A stretch of 5,739 nucleotides of DNA from Gammaproteobacteria bacterium. GTDB lineage: Bacteria > Pseudomonadota > Gammaproteobacteria > DSM-16500. Both the position numbers and the translations under genes were made by a program. Location: positions 1-5,739 of the forward strand of contig SCTP01000152.1 of assembly GCA_004322325.1 (NCBI GenBank), read 5' to 3'. Numbering within the stretch: the first letter of the stretch is position 1; every line of letters starts with the position of its first letter. Of the stretch, positions 1 through 5,611 are shown piece by piece. Below the pieces are notes generated by a model, which saw only the letters and a list, made by a program, of their open reading frames with translations, did not search any database and was not told the DNA's origin.

Positions 1-568
1 TGCTTTTTAATTCTTCATCATAAGAAAAATCTCGATAAAATCTGGAGTATTGGCTGCCATCATCCTTATAAGCATACTGTTCTAAAAGTTCCTCGTACTT
101 TTCTAAAAATCTACTCTTTTTCCAATCACGGTTATTTTCATAAATAGCCACTACACCGCCTTCTTTTAATATGCGGTGTACTTCTACATAAAATTTTGGT
201 CGATCAAACCATTGGACTGCTTGGGCTGTTGTTACAATATCAATTGATGCGTCAAGCAAAGGGATGGATTCAGCGCTGCCGTTGATATAAATGATGGGTT
301 CTTGGGTGACTGCTTCGGCTGTTATGCGCATATCGTTTCCTGGTTCTATTCCATAGACTTTACATTTTCCTTCGAAGGCATGGTAAATAGCTCTGGTGGA
401 AATTCCGGTACCGCAACCAACGTCGGCTATTATGGGTTGGGTATTTGTTGGGATTTTGTTTTGATTCCAAAAATCGATTAAGTCATCGAACATTTCCTTA
501 GGGTAGGTTGGTCTTGCTTTTTCGTAATTTTCGGCAAGGCCGGCGAATTCTTGGCTTTTGTCTTTCAT
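1..568 (-). CDS. Class I SAM-dependent methyltransferase (Methyltransf_11-like), C-terminus cut by window edge
   Basis: This gene encodes a cytosolic methyltransferase that should transfer a methyl group from S-adenosylmethionine to an unknown acceptor. The first 189 residues are visible. They open with FAGLAENYEKARPTYP, typical of this family. The SAM-binding motif I is DVGCGTG (residues 49-55), and the acidic residue that ends strand 2 is E75 (GIEPGNDM). GSAESIP follows at 97-103, and the motif IV region DIVTTAQAVQWF at 110-121. HRILKEGGVVAIYE (131-144) matches the strand 5 region. Such proteins are usually about 250 residues, so roughly 60 C-terminal residues lie outside the window. The ATG at 566-568 is chosen because the conserved N-terminus begins just after it; the ribosome site is weak (TGAGAT). 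The gene sits downstream of the HTH gene on the same strand, but a terminator separates them, so it is probably transcribed alone. The substrate cannot be told from sequence; small-molecule methylation is a guess. Confidence 0.9.
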   Translation of the reverse strand, partial: MKDKSQEFAGLAENYEKARPTYPKEMFDDLIDFWNQNKIPTNTQPIIADVGCGTGISTRAIYHAFEGKCKVYGIEPGNDMRITAEAVTQEPIIYINGSAESIPLLDASIDIVTTAQAVQWFDRPKFYVEVHRILKEGGVVAIYENNRDWKKSRFLEKYEELLEQYAYKDDGSQYSRFYRDFSYDEELKS

Positions 569-610
569 TTGTATCTCATTATTTGTTTATTAAGTATGTG
601 GTTTTTTTTA

Positions 611-640
611 ATTATAAAAAATGAATTGAATAATTTTTGA
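611..640 (-). promoter_or_regulatory. Candidate promoter of the methyltransferase gene
   Basis: On the minus strand a perfect TATAAT (complement of 611-616) lies about 43 bases before the methyltransferase ATG. The -35 position is poor (TCAAAA, complement of 635-640, 18-base spacer). The DNA is very AT-rich, which raises the chance of a random match. Its position just after the upstream gene's terminator supports it. Confidence 0.4.
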
Positions 641-654
641 TTTCTGCTTGATTG

Positions 655-698
655 AAAAACTTGGTGGGATTGGAAGAATTGACTTCCAATCATACCAA
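655..698 (-). terminator. Intrinsic terminator of the HTH gene
   Basis: Read on the minus strand, a hairpin forms between 698-683 and 676-661. It has an outer 5-bp stem (TTGGT/ACCAA), a 2x2 internal loop, a perfect 9-bp inner stem (GATTGGAAG/CTTCCAATC) and a 6-base loop. One G later comes a run of five T (complement of 655-659). It lies 62 bases past the stop of the minus-strand HTH gene and before the methyltransferase promoter, where a terminator is expected. No comparable T run follows in the plus direction, so it should act mainly on minus-strand transcripts. Confidence 0.65.
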
Positions 699-760
699 TT
701 ATTCTTCTAATGTCAACACACACTATCATTTAATTACAACCACTCCCCGTTTCGTCTATC

Positions 761-1195
761 TTATTGTAATAACTGACTCTCTATTGCTGCTTTTTTTAAA
801 ATACTGCGATAAAGTTCTGACCTTACTGCTCGATGTAGCTCAATAATCTTCCTAGCTAATGCTAAACTAGGGTTAGCATTAAGCCCATTTGCTATTTCAT
901 AAATAACCTCCTCAGAAGTATGGGTATAAAGCGCTATTCCTGATAACGTATACTCTTCTGTGGATAGGATATCTTTAATAATGCACCGTAATAGACTTGG
1001 CCCGATCATCGCTTCCTCTCTTTCATCTTTAAGTTTCAACAATTGAAAATAATTTTTATATTGAATTTTAAATAGCTGCTCTAGTTCATCACAAAGGCAG
1101 AAAAACAATTCTGCTTCTAATAAAATTAGCTCTTCTTTTGAAAACTTATGCGGATTAATGCCGATATCTTTGCATAAAAATTCTAATGCTGGCAC
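761..1195 (-). CDS. Putative helix-turn-helix DNA-binding protein, 144 aa
   Basis: This is a small soluble protein with no signal peptide or membrane segment. The N-terminal half (about 20-60) is helical and acidic and may serve as a dimer or partner surface. Residues 67-120 look like a lambda-repressor/XRE-type fold: a helix at 68-78, a likely HTH across 83-104 (TLSGIALYTHTSEEVIYEIA), then the NxxP-like turn NANPSL and a helix ending KIIELH. The basic C-terminal tail (115-135) could add DNA contacts. Translation starts at a GTG; AGGGAG seven bases upstream supports it. The gene is divergent from the 458-aa gene across 127 bp, so it may regulate that gene, itself, or both. I recall similar proteins in several copies in Legionella-type genomes, but this is memory and unchecked. 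The HTH call rests on pattern and is moderate; no target is known. Confidence 0.75.
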   Translation of the reverse strand: MPALEFLCKDIGINPHKFSKEELILLEAELFFCLCDELEQLFKIQYKNYFQLLKLKDEREEAMIGPSLLRCIIKDILSTEEYTLSGIALYTHTSEEVIYEIANGLNANPSLALARKIIELHRAVRSELYRSILKKAAIESQLLQ

Positions 1196-1202
1196 GTTTT
1201 TT

Positions 1203-1208
1203 CTCCCT
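1203..1208 (-). promoter_or_regulatory. Ribosome binding site that supports a GTG start for the HTH gene
   Basis: AGGGAG on the minus strand ends seven bases before the GTG at 1193-1195. It is one of the better Shine-Dalgarno matches in the window and decides the unusual start codon; no ATG occurs in frame nearby upstream. Confidence 0.65.
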
Positions 1209-1240
1209 GTTAGCTTTTTTCAGAAAGCGCTATCTAAACA

Positions 1241-1269
1241 TTGAATTTGAAAAAATTGTAGCGGATAAT
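1241..1269 (+). promoter_or_regulatory. Candidate promoter of the 458-aa gene
   Basis: TTGAAT (1241-1246) and GATAAT (1264-1269) are separated by exactly 17 bases, matching the sigma-70 boxes at 4/6 and 5/6. A start near 1276 would give a leader of about 47 bases ending in AAGGA (1311-1315), seven bases before the ATG. On the opposite strand TACAAT (complement of 1255-1260) falls within the same promoter and could be the -10 of the divergent HTH gene, though I see no -35 for it. AGCG (1260-1263) and CGCT (1270-1273) flank the -10 as a short inverted repeat, a weak operator candidate. Confidence 0.45.
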
Positions 1270-1322
1270 CGCTCAAATTTTTTATTTTGAAAATTTATAG
1301 CATTAATTTTAAGGAATAACTT

Positions 1323-2699
1323 ATGGACAAAAAATCGAATATGGTAACAGAAATAGACGAAGGTAGGGGATTGGTTAGAACTTATTGGGCAAATATACGA
1401 GAGCGGGTTGCCAAAGTTGAACCTACATTTGCAAAACTCGTAGATGATTTAAGTCCAGATAAGACTTTTCCTTTATATCTTGCATATTACCCATGGGGTG
1501 CCTTGAAAGGAGATACACAAAGTACATTTTTGCCAACTTTAGATGGCAGCTATTACCGATTATCTGACCCAAATGTCCCAAAAGACGTCTTCAGCCATTT
1601 AGGATACAGCGTGAATAGCGCTCCACTTGCACTATTACTTGATAAAAATCTTGAACTTTTTATTGATTTAAAAGAAAAGAAAATTACTATACCAAGAACA
1701 GTTTATACTCCAGGATCATTTTTTCCTCTTTCACTTATCTTAGGTAGAAAAAGTAAACGAGTTTACTTCACTAATAAAATATTGTCGCTAACCTCAGGAG
1801 TTCGTTCAACATTCATGCTACCCAACATAGGATGCGCTACCAATCACATACATTTACAACGAGATTTTAATGTCAAACAGCCTCCACCAAAATCATTATA
1901 TGAGCATTGGGATATTTTTAAAGAAATTGTTCACAGCAATGTTATTAATTGTGACTGGCGCTCTTGTTTAATGTATTTTTCAGAAAAATGGATTAAAAAT
2001 CTTTTTGATAAAGCGTGGCATAACTTAAAATTATATTTATATGAACTAGCATGGAATCATTATGATTACCAGAAAAATCATTTTTATTATGAGATAATAT
2101 TTTCCATTATTCAGAAAAATCGAAATTTAAAACCAAACCCTTATCTCGTTGACACAGCTAAGCACTTATTTACTACCGCTCTGGGTATAGCACCTGGTTA
2201 CACACCTACTTGTGATAACAACTCGTTACCATGGAATACTTTACAAACAGCATTCGTGGAATCGTATTTGTTAAAAAAATATTTTCCTACCATCATGCAA
2301 CCCACTCATTTTAGTTTTGAGCTCGATAAACATACTATTTATTATTCTTTACAAAACCCTTCGACGCATATTTTTTCTCCAAAATCACGAAAAATATCAA
2401 GCACCTTACATGAATTACGTGAACTTGAGCACATTATGCGAGTATTCATCGAGGAACTATCAAGAGAAAATAGCCTGTGCTCAGATACTGTCATTCATAA
2501 GCTTGTTAACCAAGTTGAATTTAAATATTTTCATAATGAGATCGATAGACATAATATAGTACAACCATCAACTGATATTGTGAAATTCGATAACCGGTTT
2601 AATTCTATTAGCCAAAAAAATAAGATTAAAAATGCAAAATTTTCTAGCGACGCTCCTTTTATGAGAGGCTGTATTAGCATTAGGACTAAAAATGAATAG
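1323..2699 (+). CDS. Unrecognised 458-aa soluble protein
   Basis: I do not recognise this protein and assign no function. No signal peptide, transmembrane helix, P-loop, nuclease or HTH motif is visible. It is rich in aromatic residues, with eight tryptophans (22, 58, 196, 212, 223, 232, 244, 304) and many tyrosines. Segments that look conserved by their density of Gly/Pro/Trp/Cys are YLAYYPWGALKGDTQSTF (52-69), the region from LPNIGCATNHIHLQRDF (166-182) to PPPKSLYEHW (187-196), HLFTTALGIAPGY (281-293) and YYSLQNPSTHIFSPKSR (340-356). A helical stretch follows (361-380), then a basic, probably disordered tail (about 425-458). AAGGA seven bases upstream supports the ATG. Codon use is strongly A/T-ending, unlike the antiporter downstream, which hints at a different history. 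It is divergent from the HTH gene and probably monocistronic. The long open frame, ribosome site and candidate promoter make it a real gene; an intracellular or secreted-effector role is equally open. Confidence 0.85.
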   Translation: MDKKSNMVTEIDEGRGLVRTYWANIRERVAKVEPTFAKLVDDLSPDKTFPLYLAYYPWGALKGDTQSTFLPTLDGSYYRLSDPNVPKDVFSHLGYSVNSAPLALLLDKNLELFIDLKEKKITIPRTVYTPGSFFPLSLILGRKSKRVYFTNKILSLTSGVRSTFMLPNIGCATNHIHLQRDFNVKQPPPKSLYEHWDIFKEIVHSNVINCDWRSCLMYFSEKWIKNLFDKAWHNLKLYLYELAWNHYDYQKNHFYYEIIFSIIQKNRNLKPNPYLVDTAKHLFTTALGIAPGYTPTCDNNSLPWNTLQTAFVESYLLKKYFPTIMQPTHFSFELDKHTIYYSLQNPSTHIFSPKSRKISSTLHELRELEHIMRVFIEELSRENSLCSDTVIHKLVNQVEFKYFHNEIDRHNIVQPSTDIVKFDNRFNSISQKNKIKNAKFSSDAPFMRGCISIRTKNE

Positions 2700-2896
2700 A
2701 ATCTTTCATAGCAATGTTACTTTTCATCATTTGTTTTCTAAAACTGACAATATTAACTTTTTTCTTATGATCAATCACTTACCCCACTGTACCCATCTTG
2801 AAATTTACCCCCAATCCTGTAAAATAAATCCACACTTTTACTATAAATACCCAATTTCAACCAGACAAAAACCTATAAAATTCAACAAGGCACCTC
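2700..2896 (+). promoter_or_regulatory. C-rich, G-poor intergenic region; possible Rho-dependent terminator and antiporter leader
   Basis: This gap holds no credible gene and no hairpin followed by T. A hand count of 2701-2896 gives 50 C and only 11 G on the plus strand; the last 60 full bases before the leader (2821-2880) have 14 C and one G. Such C>G stretches of unstructured RNA are the usual sign of Rho loading sites, and the 458-aa gene upstream otherwise lacks a terminator. The region also carries the leader of the antiporter gene, ending in AAGG (2887-2890) six bases before its ATG. The Rho role is inference. Confidence 0.35.
2818..2847 (+). promoter_or_regulatory. Weak candidate promoter of the antiporter gene
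   Basis: TATAAA (2842-2847) matches the -10 box at 5/6, with TGTAAA (2818-2823) only 3/6 as a -35 across 18 bases. A second TATAAA at 2874-2879 lies too close to the ATG for a normal leader. A promoter is required somewhere here if Rho stops the upstream transcript, but this assignment is weak. Confidence 0.25.
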
Positions 2897-4315
2897 ATGA
2901 AGAAACAACTTAGCGTTTTCAGCCTCGTCATGATCAACGTCATCGCTATCGACAGCTTACGCACGCTCCCCATGGGTGCCGAATACGGCTTTTCTCTCGT
3001 CTTCTACTATCTCCTCGCCGCCCTCACCTTCTTCCTCCCCACCGCCTTAGTCGCCGCCGAACTTGCCACCGGCTGGCCTGAAACCGGCGGAATCTACGTC
3101 TGGGTACGCGAAGCTTTCGGTAAAAAAATCGGCTTCATGACAATCTGGCTGCAATGGTTTTACAATGTCTGCTGGTATCCCACCATCATGTCCTTCATCG
3201 CCGCCACCATCGCTTATTGCATCGATCCCAACTTAGTAAACGATAAAATTTACATGCTCACCGTCATCATCTCTTTATTCTGGCTCTCCACTTTCCTCAA
3301 CTTTCTTGGCATGGAAGTCTCCAGCCTCATGAGCACCATTGCCGCCATCGCCGGCACCTTAGCCCCCATGCTACTCATCATCATTTTAGGCACCATCTGG
3401 ATGCTACTCGGCCACCCCATCCATGTCGATTTCTCGTGGCACAGTTTTTTCCCCAACTTAAACAACATCAATAACCTCGTATTATTAACCGGCATCTTAT
3501 ACGGCTTAGTCGGCATCGAAATGTCTGCCTCTCACGCAAGCGATGTGCAAAATCCTCAGCGCGATTATCCCAAAGCCGCCGTGTGGTCTGGCATTCTGAT
3601 TGTCCTCTCACTCGTTCTCGCTTCCCTCGCGATTGCCTTAGTCATTCCACAAAATCAATTAAATATTATCGCCGGCTTGTTGCAAGCCTTTGACGTCTTC
3701 TTCCAAGCCTTTCACATCGGCTGGTTCACCCCCATTCTTGCTGTCCTCATCATCTGCGGCGCTCTCGGTGGCGTCAACGCCTGGATCTTAGGCCCCGGCA
3801 AAGGCTTACTCATCGCCAGCCGCGATGGCTGCTTACCCGCTTTTCTAAGCAAAACCAATCGCCACGGTGTACCCACCAGCATATTGCTCATCCAAGCCAT
3901 TATTTTTACCGGCTTATGCTCCATCTTCTTACTCTTCCCCACCGTGAGCAGCAGCTTTTGGGTATTAAGCGATGTCACTTCCATCTTATCTTTAATCGTC
4001 TACATCGCCATGTTCACCTCCGCTTTACGCCTGCGTTACAAATTCCCACACGTTAAACGCGCTTTTATTATCCCCGGCGGAAAAATAGGCCTATGGAGCG
4101 TTTGTTTAGTAGGATTAGTCAGCTGCATTTTCACCATTGGGATTGGCTTCTTACCCCCCAGCCAAATTCCAGTAGGTAATTTAACTATATATGAATTAAT
4201 TCTTGGCGCTGGTGTGGTAATAGGCTGCTTACTGCCGTTTGGGTTATATAAATTAACTTCTCACATAGAAAAAAATCAACGTGCTTCCATGATATTAGAA
4301 GGAAGCACGGAATAA
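2897..4315 (+). CDS. APC-superfamily amino acid antiporter, glutamate:GABA antiporter (GadC-like) type
   Basis: An inner-membrane amino acid transporter of 472 residues with about 12 helices. Approximate spans are 8-28, 32-54, 77-108, 119-137, 147-172, 195-212, 229-250, 276-298, 326-347, 352-376, 398-419 and 430-451. The N-terminus resembles GadC closely: AIDSLRTLP (17-25) in the broken first helix, then PTALVAAELATGWPETGGIY (48-67) and VWVREAFG. GLVGIEMSASHASDVQNP (203-220) is the helix 6 signature of this family. Exchangers of this group swap an amino acid for its decarboxylated product and can serve acid resistance, but no decarboxylase gene is in the window, so the substrate is open. GadC of E. 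coli is 511 residues and has a C-terminal plug that shuts it at neutral pH; this protein stops about 20 residues after the last helix, so such a plug is probably absent. AAGG six bases upstream supports the ATG. Coding-strand C is high (ATC, TTC, GCC codons), in contrast to the AT-rich gene before it. Confidence 0.88.
   Translation: MKKQLSVFSLVMINVIAIDSLRTLPMGAEYGFSLVFYYLLAALTFFLPTALVAAELATGWPETGGIYVWVREAFGKKIGFMTIWLQWFYNVCWYPTIMSFIAATIAYCIDPNLVNDKIYMLTVIISLFWLSTFLNFLGMEVSSLMSTIAAIAGTLAPMLLIIILGTIWMLLGHPIHVDFSWHSFFPNLNNINNLVLLTGILYGLVGIEMSASHASDVQNPQRDYPKAAVWSGILIVLSLVLASLAIALVIPQNQLNIIAGLLQAFDVFFQAFHIGWFTPILAVLIICGALGGVNAWILGPGKGLLIASRDGCLPAFLSKTNRHGVPTSILLIQAIIFTGLCSIFLLFPTVSSSFWVLSDVTSILSLIVYIAMFTSALRLRYKFPHVKRAFIIPGGKIGLWSVCLVGLVSCIFTIGIGFLPPSQIPVGNLTIYELILGAGVVIGCLLPFGLYKLTSHIEKNQRASMILEGSTE
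4269..4309 (-). terminator. Intrinsic terminator of the small exported-protein gene, embedded in the antiporter 3' coding end
   Basis: CGTGCTTCC (4280-4288) and GGAAGCACG (4301-4309) form a perfect 9-bp stem with a 12-base loop. On the minus strand TTGA and then seven T (complement of 4269-4275) follow, giving a good intrinsic terminator 20 bases beyond the stop of the minus-strand gene. On the plus strand only AT-rich sequence without a T run follows, so it should work poorly for the antiporter transcript. The stem is made of sense codons for about residues 462-471 of the antiporter. Confidence 0.65.
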
Positions 4316-4329
4316 ATTATAAATAAAAA

Positions 4330-4647
4330 TTACGGATTCGGCCCTGGCGATGCCAAACCATTATTATCAAACGTAATACTACACGCATACCGCATCGACG
4401 AATTCATCGGCACGGGTTTGCCTTTATATGACATATCCACATCAATATACCGACACAAAATACTCGTCCCGCGCCGATACAAATGCCCCGCCGCTCCATC
4501 TTGCTGCACCGCTGGCCCTGTCAAAGAATTATAAAGCGCTTTCGCCGCACCGCCGTCGATTTTTAACGTTTTTGCATTCGCTGCTTGCGCAGTAAAAATA
4601 AAACTCGATCCTAAAATAGAGATGAGCAAAAATCGATTGAATGTCAT
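4330..4647 (-). CDS. Small exported protein of unknown function, 105 aa
   Basis: The protein starts with a typical Sec signal peptide: a short polar N-terminus with one Arg, a hydrophobic core FLLISILGSSFIF (6-18) and a likely cleavage at AQA (after 22) or ANA (after 25). The mature part is about 80 residues, so it should be periplasmic or secreted. It contains two cysteines (C65, C89) that could form one disulfide once exported. The start KTLKIDGGAAKALYNSL (26-42) is likely an alpha-helical region; RRGTSILCRYIDV and RYACSITF look like beta strands. The end is Gly/Pro-rich (LASPGPNP). No lipobox is present. AAGGA six bases upstream supports the ATG. It has its own promoter and terminator, is convergent to the antiporter and divergent from ubiK. 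I do not recognise the family; a small envelope protein or a secreted factor are both possible. Confidence 0.8.
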   Translation of the reverse strand: MTFNRFLLISILGSSFIFTAQAANAKTLKIDGGAAKALYNSLTGPAVQQDGAAGHLYRRGTSILCRYIDVDMSYKGKPVPMNSSMRYACSITFDNNGLASPGPNP

Positions 4648-4673
4648 ATTATTTCCTTCTTTGGATAAGACAG

Positions 4674-4702
4674 CTATTTTAACATAAAAAATACGCTATA
4701 AT
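4674..4702 (+). promoter_or_regulatory. Promoter of the ubiK-nudF-parE operon
   Basis: A perfect TATAAT (4697-4702) lies 31 bases before the ubiK ATG, placing the transcript start near 4709 and leaving a leader of about 25 bases. The -35 position (CTATTT at 4674-4679, 17-base spacer) is poor, which suggests low basal activity or an activator. That -35 region coincides with the -10 of the divergent gene. Confidence 0.5.
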
Positions 4703-4704
4703 AC
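4676..4704 (-). promoter_or_regulatory. Extended -10 promoter of the small exported-protein gene
   Basis: On the minus strand TGTTAAAAT (complement of 4676-4684) is an extended -10 element: TG, one base, then TAAAAT (5/6). Extended -10 promoters can work without a good -35, and the -35 position here (complement of 4699-4704, GTATTA) is poor. The leader would be about 22 bases. Confidence 0.4.
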
Positions 4705-4733
4705 CCTGATCCAGGAACTTGCGGACCAACCTC

Positions 4734-4985
4734 ATGTCAAAAGCCAACCTTTTAAAAGATATCGCCTCCCAACTAACTGAGGCCTTACCCACCCATCTTG
4801 GCACGTTTAAAAAAGATATCGAACGGATTATTGCTAAATCCTTCGCTAAATTTGATTTAGTCACACGTGAAGAATTTGACATACAAACAAAAGTATTGGC
4901 GAGAACGCGTAAAAAATTGGAAGACATGGAAATTCAGCTGAAAGAAATCGAAAAATTACTCCGCGAGAAAAAACGTAAATCATGA
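4734..4985 (+). CDS. ubiK: UbiK, ubiquinone biosynthesis accessory factor (BMFP/YqiC family), 83 aa
   Basis: UbiK helps aerobic ubiquinone synthesis; in E. coli it acts with UbiJ around the late Ubi enzymes, and family members form trimeric coiled coils with membrane-fusing activity in vitro. The family core is plain: LLKDIASQLTEALP at 6-19, then DLVTREEFDIQTKVLARTRK (41-60), the hallmark of the family, followed by a coiled-coil heptad region to about residue 76 and a basic tail (REKKRKS). The length is near the family norm of 80-100. The start is the ATG at 4734-4736, because MSKANLLKDIASQL aligns with the N-terminus of E. coli YqiC; GCGGA (4721-4725) is a weak ribosome site eight bases upstream. 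The stop codon overlaps the nudF start by four bases (ATGA), so translation is probably coupled. It is the first gene of the operon with nudF and parE. Confidence 0.9.
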   Translation: MSKANLLKDIASQLTEALPTHLGTFKKDIERIIAKSFAKFDLVTREEFDIQTKVLARTRKKLEDMEIQLKEIEKLLREKKRKS

Positions 4986-5611
4986 TAAAAGATAAACTCA
5001 CCCCTTTTTCCCAAAATGACTACGAAGTCGTCAAGCGCGAAGTGCTATACCAAGGCGTTTTCCGCCTCGCCCGTTATCATGTCCGCCACCGTAAATTTGG
5101 CAGCGATTGGACCCCCATCTTCACTCGCGAAATCTTCGAACGGCCACTCGCCGCCGCCATCTTGCCTTACGACCCCATCCTCGACCAAGTCGTCCTCATT
5201 GAGCAATTTCGTGCCGGCGCCATCGCCAACCCGCAAAGCCCTTGGCTGCTTGAGATCGTCGCCGGTGTCTATGAGCACGATGAACAACCCGCCGATGTCG
5301 CTCAGCGTGAAGCACGAGAAGAAGCTGGTTGTAAAATTCTGGATATTTATCCCATTTGCGAGTATTTTGCTAGCCCCGGTGGGAGTAATGAATCGGTCCA
5401 TCTTTATTGCGGCCGTGTGGATGCCAGTGAATTAGGCGGTATCCATGGTTTAGCGGATGAAAATGAAGACATTCGTGCTTTTACGCTGCCGGCAGACGAA
5501 GCCTTTATTCTGCTGCAAGAGGGTAAGTTTAAAACTTCACCAGCGATTATTTCGTTACAATGGTTACAATTAAATCGGGAATGGCTAAGACAATTATGGC
5601 AAACAAAATAG
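4982..5611 (+). CDS. nudF: NudF, ADP-ribose pyrophosphatase (Nudix hydrolase), 209 aa
   Basis: NudF hydrolyses ADP-ribose to AMP and ribose 5-phosphate in the cytosol, clearing a reactive by-product of NAD turnover. The Nudix box GX5EX7REUXEEXGU is complete at residues 95-117 (GVYEHDE, seven residues, REAREEAGC), with the metal-binding glutamates at 110, 113 and 114. EQFRAGA (74-80) and YFASPGGSNE (128-137) are the flanking signatures of the ADP-ribose subfamily; the N-terminal part (about 1-55) corresponds to the domain used for dimer formation. E. coli NudF is also 209 residues. Translation probably relies on coupling to ubiK through the ATGA overlap, as only a weak purine stretch precedes it. 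The 3' end overlaps parE by 16 bases. In E. coli nudF also lies upstream of parE, with yqiB, cpdA and yqiA between; those genes are missing here. The first half is C-rich on the coding strand and the last third is not. Confidence 0.95.
   Translation: MIKDKLTPFSQNDYEVVKREVLYQGVFRLARYHVRHRKFGSDWTPIFTREIFERPLAAAILPYDPILDQVVLIEQFRAGAIANPQSPWLLEIVAGVYEHDEQPADVAQREAREEAGCKILDIYPICEYFASPGGSNESVHLYCGRVDASELGGIHGLADENEDIRAFTLPADEAFILLQEGKFKTSPAIISLQWLQLNREWLRQLWQTK

Noticed and set aside
652..846. A 64-codon plus-strand open frame starting with TTG
   Set aside because: It spans the minus-strand terminator hairpin and the 3' end of the HTH gene, has no ribosome site and a composition typical of chance AT-rich sequence.
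1260..1273. AGCG/CGCT inverted repeat as an operator for the HTH protein
   Set aside because: Four-base arms in a 127-bp region are expected by chance, so I did not list it as a feature of its own; it is noted only as a candidate.
2317..2559. An 80-codon plus-strand frame inside the 458-aa gene
   Set aside because: It is wholly contained in the longer gene, whose ribosome site and length are far better supported.
2692..2913. A 73-codon plus-strand frame bridging the end of the orphan gene and the antiporter start
   Set aside because: It has no ribosome site of its own, lies in the G-poor gap and shows no domain; it overlaps the antiporter start in another frame.
3250..3984. Two minus-strand frames inside the antiporter gene (3250-3516 and 3712-3984)
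   Set aside because: They are Met/Lys-rich antisense shadows of a C-rich membrane-protein gene, with no ribosome site or recognisable domain.
4719..4733. An upstream TTG start for ubiK that would add five residues
   Set aside because: AGGA lies only two bases before it, too close to serve, and family alignment favours the ATG at 4734.
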